Part shown: positions 8,318 to 17,421 of the stretch, piece by piece | Layout of the letters: each line of letters begins with the position of its first letter | Numbering within the stretch: the first letter of the stretch is position 1 | Source: CAUSWF01 sp963535465 | GTDB taxonomy: Bacteria; Bacillota_I; Bacilli_A; RF39; UBA660 | Direction: 5' to 3' | NCBI GenBank assembly: GCA_963535465.1 | Contig: CAUSWF010000011.1 | Span: 1 to 40,933, forward strand | Length of the DNA: 40,933 nucleotides | Made by a program: the position numbers and the translations under genes | Notes under the pieces: model-generated | Database searches by the model: none | What the model saw: the letters and a program-made list of their open reading frames with translations, nothing else | What the model was told of the DNA's origin: nothing

Positions 8318-8869
8318 TTAATCATTTGCATTGTCTGTATATAGCCTTACTTTACTACATTTATCACTAGTCAAGAAAGGAAAACTTGACTGTTGATATG
8401 AAATTTTATTATATGGAGCATCATTTGTAAAGTTAACAACTAAACTAGAAGATTCTATTGTAAGTTTACTATCATCTACTAATTTAACACCCCTATAACT
8501 ATCATTACCATATTTTTCTACTAATTGAACATCATAATGTAACTCATTACTAGCATCCTTAGAAACTACTACAAATGAAGACTGATTTAAATACTTTCCT
8601 CCATTAGGAGCAGTACTAAAATCTTCATTTCCTAAATAAGATAGTGTCATAACTAAACAATCTCCCTTAAATGCAGGCTGACCAATAGATGTATCACTAG
8701 CCATCTTATATTTAGCAGAACTAACTATCTTCTTAGCATCCTCAACATAACTATTGTTTCTACTCTTCTTAATTAACCCAATAACATTAGTAGTCGCAAG
8801 ACCAAGTAATATTCCAAGTACTACAATAGCCGCAAGTAATTCAATTAATGTAAAACCTTTATTTTTCAT
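8318..8869 (-). CDS. Type IV prepilin-like protein (second pilin)
   Basis: 183 residues. The leader MKNKGFTLIE is almost identical to that of the next prepilin, with cleavage predicted after Gly5 and Glu at +5. The hydrophobic helix runs to ~residue 30, followed by an amphipathic stretch in which Y41...KYKM keeps the register of the other prepilin (F41...KNKM). Two cysteines lie in the globular domain (one in 'GDCLV', one in 'DKCSK'). Codon use is ordinary for the region, so it is probably less expressed than the 7742-8242 gene. A possible -10 (TATAAT) is at 8891-8886. Prepilin-peptidase processing and export to a pilus or pseudopilus are inferred. Confidence 0.87.
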   Translation of the reverse strand: MKNKGFTLIELLAAIVVLGILLGLATTNVIGLIKKSRNNSYVEDAKKIVSSAKYKMASDTSIGQPAFKGDCLVMTLSYLGNEDFSTAPNGGKYLNQSSFVVVSKDASNELHYDVQLVEKYGNDSYRGVKLVDDSKLTIESSSLVVNFTNDAPYNKISYQQSSFPFLTSDKCSKVRLYTDNAND

Positions 8870-8885
8870 ATATCCTCCTATAGTA

Positions 8886-8891
8886 ATTATA
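8886..8891 (-). promoter_or_regulatory. Putative -10 box of the second prepilin
   Basis: TATAAT ~17 nt upstream of the ATG at 8869, downstream of the trmK terminator. The -35 is not clear. Confidence 0.4.
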
Positions 8892-8916
8892 AATCTTATT
8901 ACATATTTTTAAAAGT

Positions 8917-8951
8917 AAAAAAAAGATATTAAGCAGTTTTACTTAATATCT
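8917..8951 (-). terminator. Terminator of the murE-to-trmK operon
   Basis: AGATATTAAG / CTTAATATCT stem (10 bp) with an 8-nt loop, followed by eight T's on the minus strand. It overlaps the last codons of trmK and is the first strong terminator after murE, ~9.9 kb upstream. Confidence 0.85.
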
Positions 8952-9588
8952 CATGTAAATATTTAATCTTTTTATTTACTTTTATCTTCTTAAATATAAA
9001 TTTATATTTAGGTAATACTCTAAGTATAATTTCATTTTCTTTTAATAATCTACTAAAGTACTCATTAGCTAACTTTTCTTTATATAATTTTACTCCCAAA
9101 TAATATTCTTTATCAGAATATCTACCATTACCAGGAATAAAACTAATTATTTGATATATAAACTTAGATGATTTAACTAACTTTTCTTCTTCTATAACAA
9201 ACTTATTTTTAACTAAATACCTTCTAACTTCTTCTTGAAAATTATTAGGACTAAGTATTATTTTTTTAAATCTAGATAAAAGTTCTCTATGTCTATCTAA
9301 TATACCTATCATAGATAATCCACCCATACCAGAAATTATCAAAGTATCAATATAATCTCTATATCCGTCTAATCCATCTGCTAAAACTACTTCTATATTA
9401 TTTCTATTAGCATTTTTTATATTATTCTTTGCAGCATCAAGCGGTCCCTCTAATGCATCACTCGCAACGACTCTATTACATTTTTTACTAAGTTCTATCG
9501 CAAGATATGCATGATCACATCCTAAATCCATAGGATTAGAACTACTATCAACTAAACTACATATAACTTCTAATCTTTTATTTAACAT
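8929..9588 (-). CDS. trmK: tRNA (adenine(22)-N1)-methyltransferase TrmK
   Basis: 219 residues. The SAM-binding motif appears as 'MDLGCDHAYLAIEL' (~residues 20-33), the acidic motif as 'VVASDALEGPLDAA', and the catalytic-site loop as 'SGMGG' with a downstream 'SPN'. It methylates N1 of A22 in tRNA in Bacillus. A lysine-rich C-terminal extension binds tRNA in the family. Its start abuts the rpoD stop codon. The dnaG-rpoD-trmK neighbourhood matches that of Bacillus (dnaG-sigA-...-trmK). Last gene of the long operon. Confidence 0.92.
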   Translation of the reverse strand: MLNKRLEVICSLVDSSSNPMDLGCDHAYLAIELSKKCNRVVASDALEGPLDAAKNNIKNANRNNIEVVLADGLDGYRDYIDTLIISGMGGLSMIGILDRHRELLSRFKKIILSPNNFQEEVRRYLVKNKFVIEEEKLVKSSKFIYQIISFIPGNGRYSDKEYYLGVKLYKEKLANEYFSRLLKENEIILRVLPKYKFIFKKIKVNKKIKYLHEILSKTA

Positions 9589-10673
9589 TAATCAGTTAAG
9601 AAGTCCTTTAATCTTCTACTTCTAGATGGATGTCTAAGTTTTCTTAAAGCTTTAGCCTCTATTTGTCTAATACGTTCTCTTGTAACTCCAAACATAGTAC
9701 CAACTTCTTCTAAAGTTCTAGGTGTTCCATCATCAAGCCCAAATCTAAGTCTAAGTACTTTTTCTTCTCTTTCAGTAAGAGTACCAAGTACCTCAGCTAA
9801 CTCTTCTTTTAGCATTTCAACAGTTGCATACTCCTCAGGTCCTAAAGTATGAGCATCGGGTATAAAATCTCCTAAATGTGAATCTTCTTCTTCTCCAATA
9901 GGAGTCTCTAAAGATACAGGATCTTGACTTATCTTATATACTTCTCTAACTTTCTCTACAGTAATACCAAGTTTTTTAGCAATTTCTTCATCACTTGGTT
10001 CTCTATTTAATTCTTGAGTAAGTTGTCTTTGTACTCTAGCAAGTTTATTTATAGTTTCAACCATATGTACAGGAACTCTAATAGTTCTAGCTTGATCAGC
10101 TATACTTCTAGTAATAGCTTGTCTAATCCACCAAGTTGCATAAGTAGAAAACTTGAACCCCTTATCAGGATCAAACTTATCTACAGCCTTCATTAATCCA
10201 ATATTACCTTCTTGTATTAAATCAAGAAATTGCATACCACGACCAACATATCTCTTCGCAATACTTACAACTAAACGTAAATTAGATTCTGCTAACTTAG
10301 CCTTAGCAAACTCATCCCCTTCTTTTGCTCTTAATGAATATTCAAACTCTTCATTAGAACCAAGTAAGTTTATTCTACCAATTTCTTTTAAATACATTCT
10401 AACAGGATCATTAATCTTAACATCCTTAGACATAGTAAGTGCTTCAACATCTTTTTCAAGATCAATATCTTCTATTTCATCGTCTTCTTCATCATTTCCC
10501 TTAATTTCGATATTAGCATCTACTAAATGATTATATAAATCATCTAATGCCTCACTATCAATATCAAGTCCTTTTAACTCATCAGCTAATTCTTCATAAG
10601 TAATAAATCCTTTAGCCTTACCCTTCTCAATAAGAGACTTTTCTCTCTCTTCTAATGTTCTAATCTCAACCAT
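9588..10673 (-). CDS. rpoD: RNA polymerase primary sigma factor (sigma-70/SigA)
   Basis: 361 residues. An acidic N-terminal region 1.1 is followed by region 1.2 ('DPVRMYLKEIG', ~89-99), region 2 with 'AESNLRLVVSIAKRY' and the -10 recognition helix ('FSTYATWWIRQAI'), region 3, and region 4.2 with the -35 helix-turn-helix ('LEEVGTMFGVTRERIRQIE'). All the hallmarks of the housekeeping factor are present. Its ATG overlaps the end of dnaG by 8 nt. The TTGACA/TATAAT-like promoters seen in the window are what this factor should read. Confidence 0.98.
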   Translation of the reverse strand: MVEIRTLEEREKSLIEKGKAKGFITYEELADELKGLDIDSEALDDLYNHLVDANIEIKGNDEEDDEIEDIDLEKDVEALTMSKDVKINDPVRMYLKEIGRINLLGSNEEFEYSLRAKEGDEFAKAKLAESNLRLVVSIAKRYVGRGMQFLDLIQEGNIGLMKAVDKFDPDKGFKFSTYATWWIRQAITRSIADQARTIRVPVHMVETINKLARVQRQLTQELNREPSDEEIAKKLGITVEKVREVYKISQDPVSLETPIGEEEDSHLGDFIPDAHTLGPEEYATVEMLKEELAEVLGTLTEREEKVLRLRFGLDDGTPRTLEEVGTMFGVTRERIRQIEAKALRKLRHPSRSRRLKDFLTD

Positions 10674-12393
10674 TATTCTCTTCTCCGATCCTAATTTGCA
10701 TTATTCGATTACCTATCTTTGCCTTTTCTATTGGATCAAGTTCCCTCTTCATCGCTTCAGTTAGTTGTTTAATCTCTTCACTATAGTTATATTCTCTAAT
10801 AACCTTTAAACAATCATCTAACTCTTCCATACTAATCTCTTTAGAATCATCAACTACCGTAATCTTTAAACACCTGTCTAACATTTCTTTTTTATCTGTT
10901 AAATAAGTAATAAAATCAGCCATATTAATACTTCCATACTCAGAATAATAATATATCGCATCATATGCAAGCATTCTATCTATAGATGTAGGAAATATAA
11001 CCCTTTCATCATTTATCTTATTAATAACCTCTTCTTGCGTAATCATCGCATACAAGACAGTATCAACAGCCTTCTTATATTTAGACTTTTCTTCCTTAGG
11101 TGTAGAAATTATATGAGTAGATACCTCATTACTATTATTAGGCATATACTCCTTCAATTTAATTTCCAGTGTATTATATCGCAAATCAAACTCTTTTGCA
11201 AGTCCTCCAAGCATAATTTCACGTCTAATAGGATCATCGACCTTAGCAATCTCCATAAGTACTCGATTAATATAATTACTCTTATCAACTTCACTTCTAA
11301 AATCTACATTATCTCTCATCTTCTTAATCTTATAATCACTAAAATTAATTCTCTCATCAATTAAATTAATAAATCTATCTTTCCCATTTTTTAATATAAA
11401 AGTATCTGGATCATCATCATTACTTAAAGGTATAACACTAACATTTAAACCATGTTTTAATAACTCTTCACCATTATTTAGATTAGCACGAATACCAGCA
11501 CTATCACCATCTAAACAAAGTACTATATTTTTACTAAGTCTCTTAAGTAACTCAATCTGATCATTAGTCATCGCAGTACCCATCAAACTAACAGTATTTT
11601 TAATCCCAACACTACTAGCTCTAATAGTATCCATAAATCCTTCCATTACTATAACAAACTTACTATTTCTAACATAATCCCTTGCTTCATTATAATGGTA
11701 TAATAATTCACCTTTATGAAATATATTAGTCTCTTTAGTATTTAAATACTTATTAGACTTATCAAACTCTCTATAAATTCTACCACTAAATCCAACTACT
11801 CTACCAGTAGGATCACTCAAAGGAAACATTATTCTATCATTATAAACATCTTTATTATCTATACTTAAACCAATACTATTAAGCATACTTAAATCATATT
11901 TTTTAGCTAATATATCAGTTAACCCATTATTACTAAGAGAAAGGCCTATATTAAACTCTTTTATAATATCATCATTTATACCACGTTTATTTAAATATTT
12001 CTTAGCTTCATTTCCTAAATTAGAATTCAAATTATTTTGATAATACTTAACAGAAAAATTATACGCTTCATACTCTTTATCATATTTATTATCTATATGA
12101 ATATCTTTAACACTAAAAGTATCTACACCACATCTTTTGCCCAAATACCTAAGTGCATCATTAAAACTCATATGATCATAATTCATTAAAAATGTAAATA
12201 CATTACCACTTGCTCCACAAGAAAAACATTTATATATCTGTTTATCTCTAGAAACACTCATAGAAGGATTAGTATCATCATGAAAAGGACATACTCCAAA
12301 ATAATTCTTTCCATGACTAACAAGAGGAATTCTTTCTCCAATTACTTCGACAATATCACTTTTATTTCTAATTGTATTAATAATTGAATCCAT
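10666..12393 (-). CDS. dnaG: DNA primase
   Basis: 575 residues. The N-terminal CHC2 zinc domain has Cys35-x-x-His38 and Cys56-x-x-Cys59. The TOPRIM core has 'VIVMEGFMD' (catalytic Glu near 250) and 'CLDGDSAG'. The C-terminal ~140 residues are the helicase-binding helical region. It makes RNA primers for Okazaki fragments at the fork with DnaB. TAGGAGGAT lies just before the ATG, and the stop overlaps rpoD. Both are downstream of yqeG/yqeH in the same operon. Confidence 0.97.
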   Translation of the reverse strand: MDSIINTIRNKSDIVEVIGERIPLVSHGKNYFGVCPFHDDTNPSMSVSRDKQIYKCFSCGASGNVFTFLMNYDHMSFNDALRYLGKRCGVDTFSVKDIHIDNKYDKEYEAYNFSVKYYQNNLNSNLGNEAKKYLNKRGINDDIIKEFNIGLSLSNNGLTDILAKKYDLSMLNSIGLSIDNKDVYNDRIMFPLSDPTGRVVGFSGRIYREFDKSNKYLNTKETNIFHKGELLYHYNEARDYVRNSKFVIVMEGFMDTIRASSVGIKNTVSLMGTAMTNDQIELLKRLSKNIVLCLDGDSAGIRANLNNGEELLKHGLNVSVIPLSNDDDPDTFILKNGKDRFINLIDERINFSDYKIKKMRDNVDFRSEVDKSNYINRVLMEIAKVDDPIRREIMLGGLAKEFDLRYNTLEIKLKEYMPNNSNEVSTHIISTPKEEKSKYKKAVDTVLYAMITQEEVINKINDERVIFPTSIDRMLAYDAIYYYSEYGSINMADFITYLTDKKEMLDRCLKITVVDDSKEISMEELDDCLKVIREYNYSEEIKQLTEAMKRELDPIEKAKIGNRIMQIRIGEENNG

Positions 12394-12401
12394 ATATCCT
12401 C

Positions 12402-12737
12402 CTATCTAATCTTAACCCTTATATCATCTATCAATTCATCATATTGATTAATATTTCTTCCACCACGTAAAATATCATCGTATATTTTAACTGCTACTGT
12501 ATTAATATACTCTTTATTATTATCAGTTATCTTATCTATCATAGTCTTATATTTATTACTAAATTCAACATATCTAGTCAAATATTCAATAGATAAACCA
12601 ATCCCAATATTTTCACTATCAAAATTTTTAATAGCTTTCTTTAATTCTTTCTTACCTATTTCTTTAAATATATTATTTAATCTATTTCCATTATTAATAA
12701 TAAGTCTAGTAAGTTCTTCTCTACTAATATCACTCAT
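12402..12737 (-). CDS. Small helical protein of unknown function between yqeH and dnaG
   Basis: 111 residues. I do not recognise it. It is polar, predicted mostly helical, with no membrane segment or cysteines. Pattern: an N-terminal 'SREELTRLIINNG', many Lys/Asn, and a C-terminal 'ILRGGRNINQYDELIDDIR'. Its ATG overlaps the last base of the yqeH stop codon and it ends 8 nt before dnaG, so it is translated as part of the operon. The position between a ribosome-assembly GTPase and primase does not by itself give a function. Confidence 0.75.
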   Translation of the reverse strand: MSDISREELTRLIINNGNRLNNIFKEIGKKELKKAIKNFDSENIGIGLSIEYLTRYVEFSNKYKTMIDKITDNNKEYINTVAVKIYDDILRGGRNINQYDELIDDIRVKIR

Positions 12738-13741
12738 TATTCACCAATTATAGTCTTTCTACTCCAATAAGTTATTTCTTTATCAATATATATATTTATA
12801 TTACACTTATCTCTAATAGAAATAAACCCTAATCCATTAATAACTAAATCAGTATTATATTTAATATCTAAGTTATTACAACTTTTATCTTTTAAACTAT
12901 TATTAGAAATTATATTAAATAATTTTTTAATCTTAATATTATTAGAAATATATAGAGTAAAACTATTCTTATCACCCTCTACATAATCTATCCTAACATA
13001 GCTCCCGATAACGATAGATTCACCTCTTCTAAGTTGATAAACTCTAGGTCTTATTTCTCCTTTAGGAACTACTTTTTTTAAATCAGATTTATCTAAATAA
13101 TTAATAATAGAAGTAGAATCAACAAGTCCAGGAGTATCTATTAAAGTAAGTGAATTATCTATATTTATATTTATAGTATTTAAAGTAGTATTAGGTAAAG
13201 AAGATGCTGTAACCTCTTGTGTATTAGTAGAATAATTTCTAATAAACTTATTAATTAAACTACTCTTACCAGCATTAGTATGACCAACTACATATACATT
13301 ATTACTAGTCTTATATTTTTTTATCATCTCATATAAATTATCTATATTATAATTCTTTAATGCACTAACAATAGTAATATCAACTACATTTAAATCTTTA
13401 AAATAATCAATCAATTTATTATCCTTAACACTAAGAGGAATAACATCTCTCTTATTTAAAACAAGTATCATAGGATTAGGTAATATATTTCTAATCTTTA
13501 ATAAATCTTCTTCTAAATTAAGTAAATCTGCAACATATAAAACTAAATCATTTGTTTTGCCAACATCTTTTAATATATTAATATATTCTTCATTATTCTT
13601 AGTAATAGTTTCTAATTCTCCATAATGTCTAATTTTAAAACATCTTTGACATATATCGTTTTCTAAACTAACAGTATATCCTTCTTTAAGTACATTTGCC
13701 TCTTGTAATACTGCACCACAACCAATACACTTCTTATTCAT
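12737..13741 (-). CDS. yqeH: Circularly permuted ribosome-assembly GTPase YqeH
   Basis: 334 residues. An N-terminal treble-clef zinc finger (CIGCG at ~5-9 and CQRC at ~31-34) is followed by the GTPase motifs in permuted order: G4 NKRD (96-99), G5-like 'VSALKN', G1 GHTNAGKS (153-160), then G3 DTPG (202-205). This order defines the YqeH/YlqF group, and the zinc finger with C-terminal domain defines YqeH, needed for 30S assembly. It overlaps yqeG by 8 nt, the same pair order as yqeG-yqeH in Bacillus, but the usual aroE-yhbY-nadD genes are absent downstream. Confidence 0.95.
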   Translation of the reverse strand: MNKKCIGCGAVLQEANVLKEGYTVSLENDICQRCFKIRHYGELETITKNNEEYINILKDVGKTNDLVLYVADLLNLEEDLLKIRNILPNPMILVLNKRDVIPLSVKDNKLIDYFKDLNVVDITIVSALKNYNIDNLYEMIKKYKTSNNVYVVGHTNAGKSSLINKFIRNYSTNTQEVTASSLPNTTLNTININIDNSLTLIDTPGLVDSTSIINYLDKSDLKKVVPKGEIRPRVYQLRRGESIVIGSYVRIDYVEGDKNSFTLYISNNIKIKKLFNIISNNSLKDKSCNNLDIKYNTDLVINGLGFISIRDKCNINIYIDKEITYWSRKTIIGE

Positions 13742-14252
13742 AATACTTACCTCTTTCGAATATACCTTTCTTACTATACCTTTTTACTATCATATCTTCT
13801 ATTAATCTATTAAATGATGTAATCTTTAAATCTTTAAATCCAAGAGGATCAACAAGTACAGTATAAACACCAAACTTATTACCAGATAAAACATCAGTAA
13901 CTATCTGATCTCCTATCATAGCCATTTCTTTTTTCTTTAATTTATATTTATTTTTAATTTTACTAAGACCAAATGTAAATGGTTTCATAGCCATAGAAAC
14001 ACCATCTACTCCAAGTTCCATCAAATAAGGTCTAAGTCTACTACGAGTATTATTAGAACAAACAAGTACTAAAAAATCTTCTTGTAATTTTCTAATTAAC
14101 TCTATAGTTTTAACAGGTGCCCTGTCTTGATCAATTAATCCCAAAGTATTATCAAGATCAAAAACTAAAGTAGTAATACCCATATCTTTTAATTTATTAT
14201 AATTTATTTCATATATATTTTTCTTATACATCTTTGGTTTATATATAGCCAT
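13734..14252 (-). CDS. yqeG: YqeG family HAD-type phosphatase
   Basis: 172 residues. HAD motif I is DLDNT (nucleophile Asp ~32 and Asp at +2), motif II is 'VCSNN', a lysine lies in 'AMKPFTFGLSK', and motif III is 'MIGDQIVTDVLSGN'. The HAD IIIA subfamily member YqeG sits directly upstream of yqeH in many Bacillota. The substrate is unknown; phosphatidylglycerophosphate phosphatase activity has been assigned to related proteins. It starts 8 nt after the deacetylase gene. Confidence 0.9.
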   Translation of the reverse strand: MAIYKPKMYKKNIYEINYNKLKDMGITTLVFDLDNTLGLIDQDRAPVKTIELIRKLQEDFLVLVCSNNTRSRLRPYLMELGVDGVSMAMKPFTFGLSKIKNKYKLKKKEMAMIGDQIVTDVLSGNKFGVYTVLVDPLGFKDLKITSFNRLIEDMIVKRYSKKGIFERGKYYE

Positions 14253-14260
14253 AAAACTCC

Positions 14261-15634
14261 TTAATTATTTACTCTTTGCTTAACTTCAGGAACATTTTCA
14301 TCTATCTTAGCAAAAGTATATCCACGACTCTTTAAAGTCTCTATTATTCTAGGTAATGCATCACGAGTTGCTCTCTTTGTATCATGCATAAGTACCATAT
14401 TAGTTCTACTTAAAGAACAACTATTAATAACATTCTTATATATAGTATCTGCTTCTATCTTACCACCAACAGCATCTCCACTAGATATATTCCAATCATA
14501 ATATTTATAACCTCTCTTATGTACTTCATCTACTAAATAAGACATAATACCTGGAGTATATTTTCTAGAAATAGTATTAGATGAACCACCTGGGAATCTA
14601 AGTATTTTAGTATCTATTCCAGTAACTCTCTTAACTCTATCATGAGCCTTATAAAAATCTTCCCAAAAAGCATCACGAGATGCATATAATTTAGCATAAT
14701 CATGAGTAAATGTATGAACACCTATCGCATGTCCATCTTCTTTTTCACGTAAAAGTACCTGATCACTTCCATATCCCGTAACAAAGAATGTCGCATGAAC
14801 TCCATATTTTTGTAATGTATTTAAAATATCAGTAGTATATCCACTAGGTCCATCATCAAAAGTAAGATAAACAGTACCTGGAACTGGTTTAGCTATAACA
14901 CTAACTTCTCTAACTAACTTAGAACAATTACCATAAATATCACAGACATTATAATTAACACTATATTTACCCAACTTAGTATTATCAATATTATTAGTCT
15001 TCTTAACCTCTACTACACTACAATTATCCTTAGCCATTACTCCAGGATCATCATAATTACTATTTAAATACATTGTATCGTTCTTATTACCCTTAAGAGA
15101 TGCAACTGGTGGTTCGACATCTTTATAATGTAATCCTCTCTCAACTACCATCTTATTATTATGAGAATCAACTGCCTTAAATCTAATACCTTTATTAAAC
15201 TCTTCTATTTCTAATTTATTAGTAATATCTCCATCATAATTATCAACTACCTTATAAGTATTAGAAAACTTCTTAGAAGGACAAACATAAATATCTCCCT
15301 TAGGTAAATTAATAGTAGGAGCAACTCTATCTCCAACTTCAACTATTCTCTCTATCTTATAATTATTAACCTTATAAACTAACTTATATTTACCTAACTT
15401 CTTATTATTAACACTACCACTAACCTTAACTAAATTAGTAATATCTTTTCCTCTAATACTAGCCTTATAACCAGGTTCTACAAACTTATTAGGATAATTA
15501 ATAAAATACTTTCTACCTCCATTTAACTTAATAACTGGAAATAACATAAATCTAAATAAAACACCAAGTAAAATAACTACCGCAACAATAGCTATATACT
15601 TATAATTACTTTTCTTGAACTTTAACCTTCTCAT
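14261..15634 (-). CDS. Membrane-anchored polysaccharide deacetylase with Ig-like repeats
   Basis: 457 residues. An N-terminal signal anchor (~12-32) is followed by three Ig-like (DUF5011-type) modules over ~40-248, each with a 'KLGKY' or 'DNYDGDIT/DNCS' type strand. The NodB deacetylase domain runs from ~252: TFDDGPS (258-264) supplies the catalytic Asp and metal Asp, H307 and H311 are the metal histidines, and 'RFPGGSS' is the next motif. All are intact. It probably deacetylates peptidoglycan GlcNAc or a cell-surface glycan outside the membrane, which often confers lysozyme resistance. The ATG lies inside the 3' end of the flippase gene with GGAGGAA just upstream. Confidence 0.93.
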   Translation of the reverse strand: MRRLKFKKSNYKYIAIVAVVILLGVLFRFMLFPVIKLNGGRKYFINYPNKFVEPGYKASIRGKDITNLVKVSGSVNNKKLGKYKLVYKVNNYKIERIVEVGDRVAPTINLPKGDIYVCPSKKFSNTYKVVDNYDGDITNKLEIEEFNKGIRFKAVDSHNNKMVVERGLHYKDVEPPVASLKGNKNDTMYLNSNYDDPGVMAKDNCSVVEVKKTNNIDNTKLGKYSVNYNVCDIYGNCSKLVREVSVIAKPVPGTVYLTFDDGPSGYTTDILNTLQKYGVHATFFVTGYGSDQVLLREKEDGHAIGVHTFTHDYAKLYASRDAFWEDFYKAHDRVKRVTGIDTKILRFPGGSSNTISRKYTPGIMSYLVDEVHKRGYKYYDWNISSGDAVGGKIEADTIYKNVINSCSLSRTNMVLMHDTKRATRDALPRIIETLKSRGYTFAKIDENVPEVKQRVNN

Positions 15635-17021
15635 TTATTCCTCCAACAATTTCTTTAATACTATCTCTATTAATTACAATAGATAAAATACTAACAATAA
15701 CTAAACTTAATATATTTAAATATCTATTATTTATATAATATAAACTAAATATAAATATATATTCAATAATTAATCCCTCTATTAAATACTTATCAAATTT
15801 AATATTAATACTCTTAACTATATCAAAATGTCTAACCATAGCCATAACTAAATAACTTAAAGCAGTAGATATAGCCGCAGCATATAAACCAATATATTTA
15901 ATTAATACTACATTTATTAATATATTTACTAAAGCACCAATAATAGTAGTAGAAGCAACCTTCTTAGTCTCTTTTCTCGCAATATAAATACCAGTATATA
16001 TACAAACTAATACATTAAATACACAAGATATTGTAAGTATAGGAATATAATTATAACTATCACCAAATTTACTATTTACAAAGAAAGGAAAAATAAATGG
16101 CATAATTACAAGCATCATAGCCCCCATACTAGAGAATATCTTTAAACTCTTATTAGTAATCTCACTAAAGAATATATCTCTATCTTTATCATCTATATGT
16201 AGTGCACTAGATTCACTCCAAGATAAATTAAATATACCAAGTAAACTACTAATTATAGTAGGAAACTTATTACTAACCGCATATATTCCATTAAATGCCT
16301 TACCCATTATAAAAGTTATTATAGTTCTATCACTTATATTAATAACCCACCAACTAACACCATTAGGTACAAGTGGAATACTATATTTAAACATAGACTT
16401 AATTAACTTATTATCAAATAAATTAAATTTAATATATTTATATAACTTTAAACTAAATATTAAATATATAGAACATATAAAATTAGCTATCATCATAGAT
16501 AGAATCATTCCACTAGCTCCACTCTTCATATATACAATAAAGAATATATTAGAAAGTATAGTAACAACACCAGCTATAATAGATGCTACTGAATATTTAA
16601 CAGTCTTACCCATACCTCTTGCTATCTGTAATAAATTACCAGATAATACACAAGCAAGTACACAAAGAAGTACAATCCATCTAAATGGAATAGTAATAAA
16701 GCTAGTAAAAATAGCATATAAAATACTAAATATTAAAGAACTAATACCAAATATAATAAAATTATTAGTAATCAAATTACTAGTATCATTATTACCCTTC
16801 TTCCTATCATCTATTAAATATCTAAATATACTCATTTCACTTTCTAATGTAATAATAGGAACTATTAAAGTAACATAACTAGTAATTAAATCAACTAACC
16901 CATATTCAGATGTAGATAAATAACCCGTATATAAAGGTAATAAGAAAAAAGATATTAATCTAGTTGATATCCTACCAATAAATATAATAATTGTATTTTT
17001 AAGAAGTTCTTTTTTCTTCAT
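15606..17021 (-). CDS. Polysaccharide flippase, MOP/MATE superfamily (Wzx-like)
   Basis: 471 residues, 12-14 hydrophobic helices along the whole length and the typical N-terminus of lipid-linked oligosaccharide flippases ('NTIIIFIGRISTRLISFFLLPLYTGYLS..EYG'). It would move an undecaprenyl-linked glycan or lipid II-type intermediate across the membrane. TGGAGGAT lies ~5 nt before the ATG. It overlaps both neighbours slightly (vanZ-like upstream, deacetylase downstream), so the three envelope genes are probably made together. Whether it is Wzx, a MurJ-type or a SpoVB-type protein cannot be fixed without comparison. Confidence 0.85.
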   Translation of the reverse strand: MKKKELLKNTIIIFIGRISTRLISFFLLPLYTGYLSTSEYGLVDLITSYVTLIVPIITLESEMSIFRYLIDDRKKGNNDTSNLITNNFIIFGISSLIFSILYAIFTSFITIPFRWIVLLCVLACVLSGNLLQIARGMGKTVKYSVASIIAGVVTILSNIFFIVYMKSGASGMILSMMIANFICSIYLIFSLKLYKYIKFNLFDNKLIKSMFKYSIPLVPNGVSWWVINISDRTIITFIMGKAFNGIYAVSNKFPTIISSLLGIFNLSWSESSALHIDDKDRDIFFSEITNKSLKIFSSMGAMMLVIMPFIFPFFVNSKFGDSYNYIPILTISCVFNVLVCIYTGIYIARKETKKVASTTIIGALVNILINVVLIKYIGLYAAAISTALSYLVMAMVRHFDIVKSINIKFDKYLIEGLIIEYIFIFSLYYINNRYLNILSLVIVSILSIVINRDSIKEIVGGINEKVKVQEK

Positions 17022-17421
17022 ATATCCTCCATAATATTATACCAATAATTCCACCTATTAAATCTATTAAAATATCTATTATAGATCCACTTCTATTAGG
17101 AATAAATAATTGATGTACTTCATCACTAATTGAATAAATTAATATAAATAATATACTATTTATATATATTTTTTTATTAAAATCAATTAAATAATTAGAA
17201 ACACTAAAACCAAGTAAAGCATATAAACTAATATGTGCACTCTTTCTAATTATCTTAGTCAGTAATCTTCTATTTATATTGAAATTTAATATATTATAAA
17301 ACCCATCTACAAATATATTACTCTTAATAGTACTAATACTACCACTATCATGACTAAATATAAAAATAATAATCATGATAGTAATAACAATTAATAATTT
17401 ATAATTAATGTACTTTTTCAT
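16999..17421 (-). CDS. VanZ-like membrane protein
   Basis: 140 residues with about four hydrophobic helices and the VanZ-family signatures 'KSAHISLYALLGFSVSNY' and 'DEVHQLFIPNRSGSIIDILID'. VanZ proteins are small integral membrane proteins; some raise teicoplanin resistance, but most have no known function. The ATG at 17421 lies inside the 3' end of murE (17-nt overlap) and I see no good Shine-Dalgarno at the normal distance, so translation may depend on coupling to murE. Confidence 0.85.
   Translation of the reverse strand: MKKYINYKLLIVITIMIIIFIFSHDSGSISTIKSNIFVDGFYNILNFNINRRLLTKIIRKSAHISLYALLGFSVSNYLIDFNKKIYINSILFILIYSISDEVHQLFIPNRSGSIIDILIDLIGGIIGIILWRIYEEKRTS

Noticed and set aside
10014..11364. 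Three plus-strand open frames inside rpoD and dnaG
   Set aside because: They lie antisense to strongly conserved domains, show no ribosome sites and have Ser/Ile/Asn-rich translations typical of the opposite strand of AT-rich genes.
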